DNA of 6,690 bases, taken from Novosphingopyxis sp042090735 (GTDB lineage: Bacteria; Pseudomonadota; Alphaproteobacteria; Sphingomonadales; Sphingomonadaceae). Positions 6,259-6,690 of this stretch are shown piece after piece. The position numbers and the translations under genes are program-made. Within the stretch, counting starts at the first letter, position 1; every line of letters starts with the position of its first letter. The notes beneath the pieces are model-generated. The model made no database searches and was not told where the DNA came from. It saw only the letters and a list, made by a program, of their open reading frames with translations. The stretch spans positions 1 to 6,690 of the forward strand of contig JBELIU010000160.1 of assembly GCA_042090735.1 (NCBI GenBank). The letters run 5' to 3'.

Positions 6259-6690
6259 CTGCCAGGCGCCGCGCTCCAGCTTCTCGATCTCGAAGCGCGC
6301 CCGCACCCGGAAGGAGCCGCGGCCGCTCTCATAGGCCGCCGCGATGCTCGCCGCGCCGTCGACCAGCACGCCGCCGGTCGCGAAGTCAGGCCCCTTCACG
6401 ATCTCCATCAGCTGGTCATGGCCCGCGTCCGGCTGATCGATCAGCAGCGTCGCGGCGTCGATCACCTCATGCACGTTGTGGCTGGGGATGGACGTCGCCA
6501 TACCCACCGCGATGCCCGCCGCGCCGTTCGCCAGCAGGTTCGGGAACAGGCCGGGCATCACCTCCGGCTCCTCATCCTCCCCGTTATAGGTGGGGCGGAA
6601 GTCGGTGCCGTTCTCGTTCAGGCCGGCCATCAGCTGCATGGCCGTCTTGGTCAGCCGCGCCTCGGTGTAGCGATAGGCCGCGGCGTTATC
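6259..6690 (-). CDS. parC: DNA topoisomerase IV subunit A, middle N-terminal segment (before the gap, 5' end off window)
   Basis: This segment encodes 144 residues, entering from the right edge in frame and ending at GAWQ (6270-6259). It begins just before the active site: in AYRYTEARL the tyrosine encoded at 6669-6667 corresponds to the catalytic Tyr that forms the covalent DNA link (Tyr122 in E. coli GyrA, Tyr120 in ParC). After it come the DFRPTYNGEDEEPEVMPG stretch, LFPNLLANGAAGIAVGMAT, the IPSHN motif (residues near 6484) and FRVRARFEIEKLERG. The start codon, the DNA-binding helix-turn-helix and the quinolone resistance-determining region lie outside the window. After GAWQ the next 35 bases up to the N run no longer match the family, where a LVVTEIP-like strand is expected. 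The gene is almost certainly intact in the organism, since parC is usually essential; that is inference. Confidence 0.93.

Overview
The window looks like an ordinary chromosomal segment of a GC-rich alphaproteobacterium, most likely a sphingomonad (Sphingomonas, Sphingobium or Novosphingobium type). The reasons are the strong G/C preference at third codon positions, a periplasmic PQQ-type sugar dehydrogenase, an extensin-family protein paired with a DUF1499 membrane protein, the order DUF1285 / CoA-type NUDIX hydrolase / CCA-adding enzyme, and the ParC sequence. The genus is an inference from family resemblance. No mobile element, CRISPR array, prophage or other clear foreign island was found.

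Layout. Bases 1-542 (+) are the C-terminal part of a glucose/sorbosone (YliI-like) dehydrogenase. It converges on a minus-strand tRNA-Gly(CCC) at 559-632, which has a genome-encoded CCA and a plausible promoter of its own at 643-671. Next on the minus strand come an extensin-family LAS/M15-like putative peptidase (702-1436) and a DUF1499 membrane protein (1441-2325). They are 4 bases apart and form a two-gene operon transcribed DUF1499 then extensin. A 132-base divergent region (2326-2457) separates them from a plus-strand operon: DUF1285 protein (2458-3021), CoA diphosphatase-like NUDIX hydrolase (3018-3593) and CCA tRNA nucleotidyltransferase (3590-4777). Both internal junctions are ATGA stop/start overlaps, which suggests translational coupling. 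The operon converges on parC (topoisomerase IV subunit A), which reads on the minus strand from the right edge to 4803.

parC is interrupted by ten Ns (6214-6223). The reading frames on either side do not match, and the 35 bases on the N-terminal side of the gap (6224-6258) do not encode ParC in any frame. The simplest explanation is an assembly gap with a bad contig end rather than a broken gene.

Functional themes are tRNA supply and maturation (tRNA-Gly and the CCA enzyme, though not co-transcribed), cofactor housekeeping (CoA hydrolysis), cell envelope (DUF1499 and extensin-family proteins), periplasmic sugar oxidation, and chromosome decatenation (ParC). I found no convincing new biological system. 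The items most worth a second look are the parC gap, a possible leaderless promoter for the DUF1285 operon, and a Gln-to-Leu change at a predicted PQQ contact in the sugar dehydrogenase.
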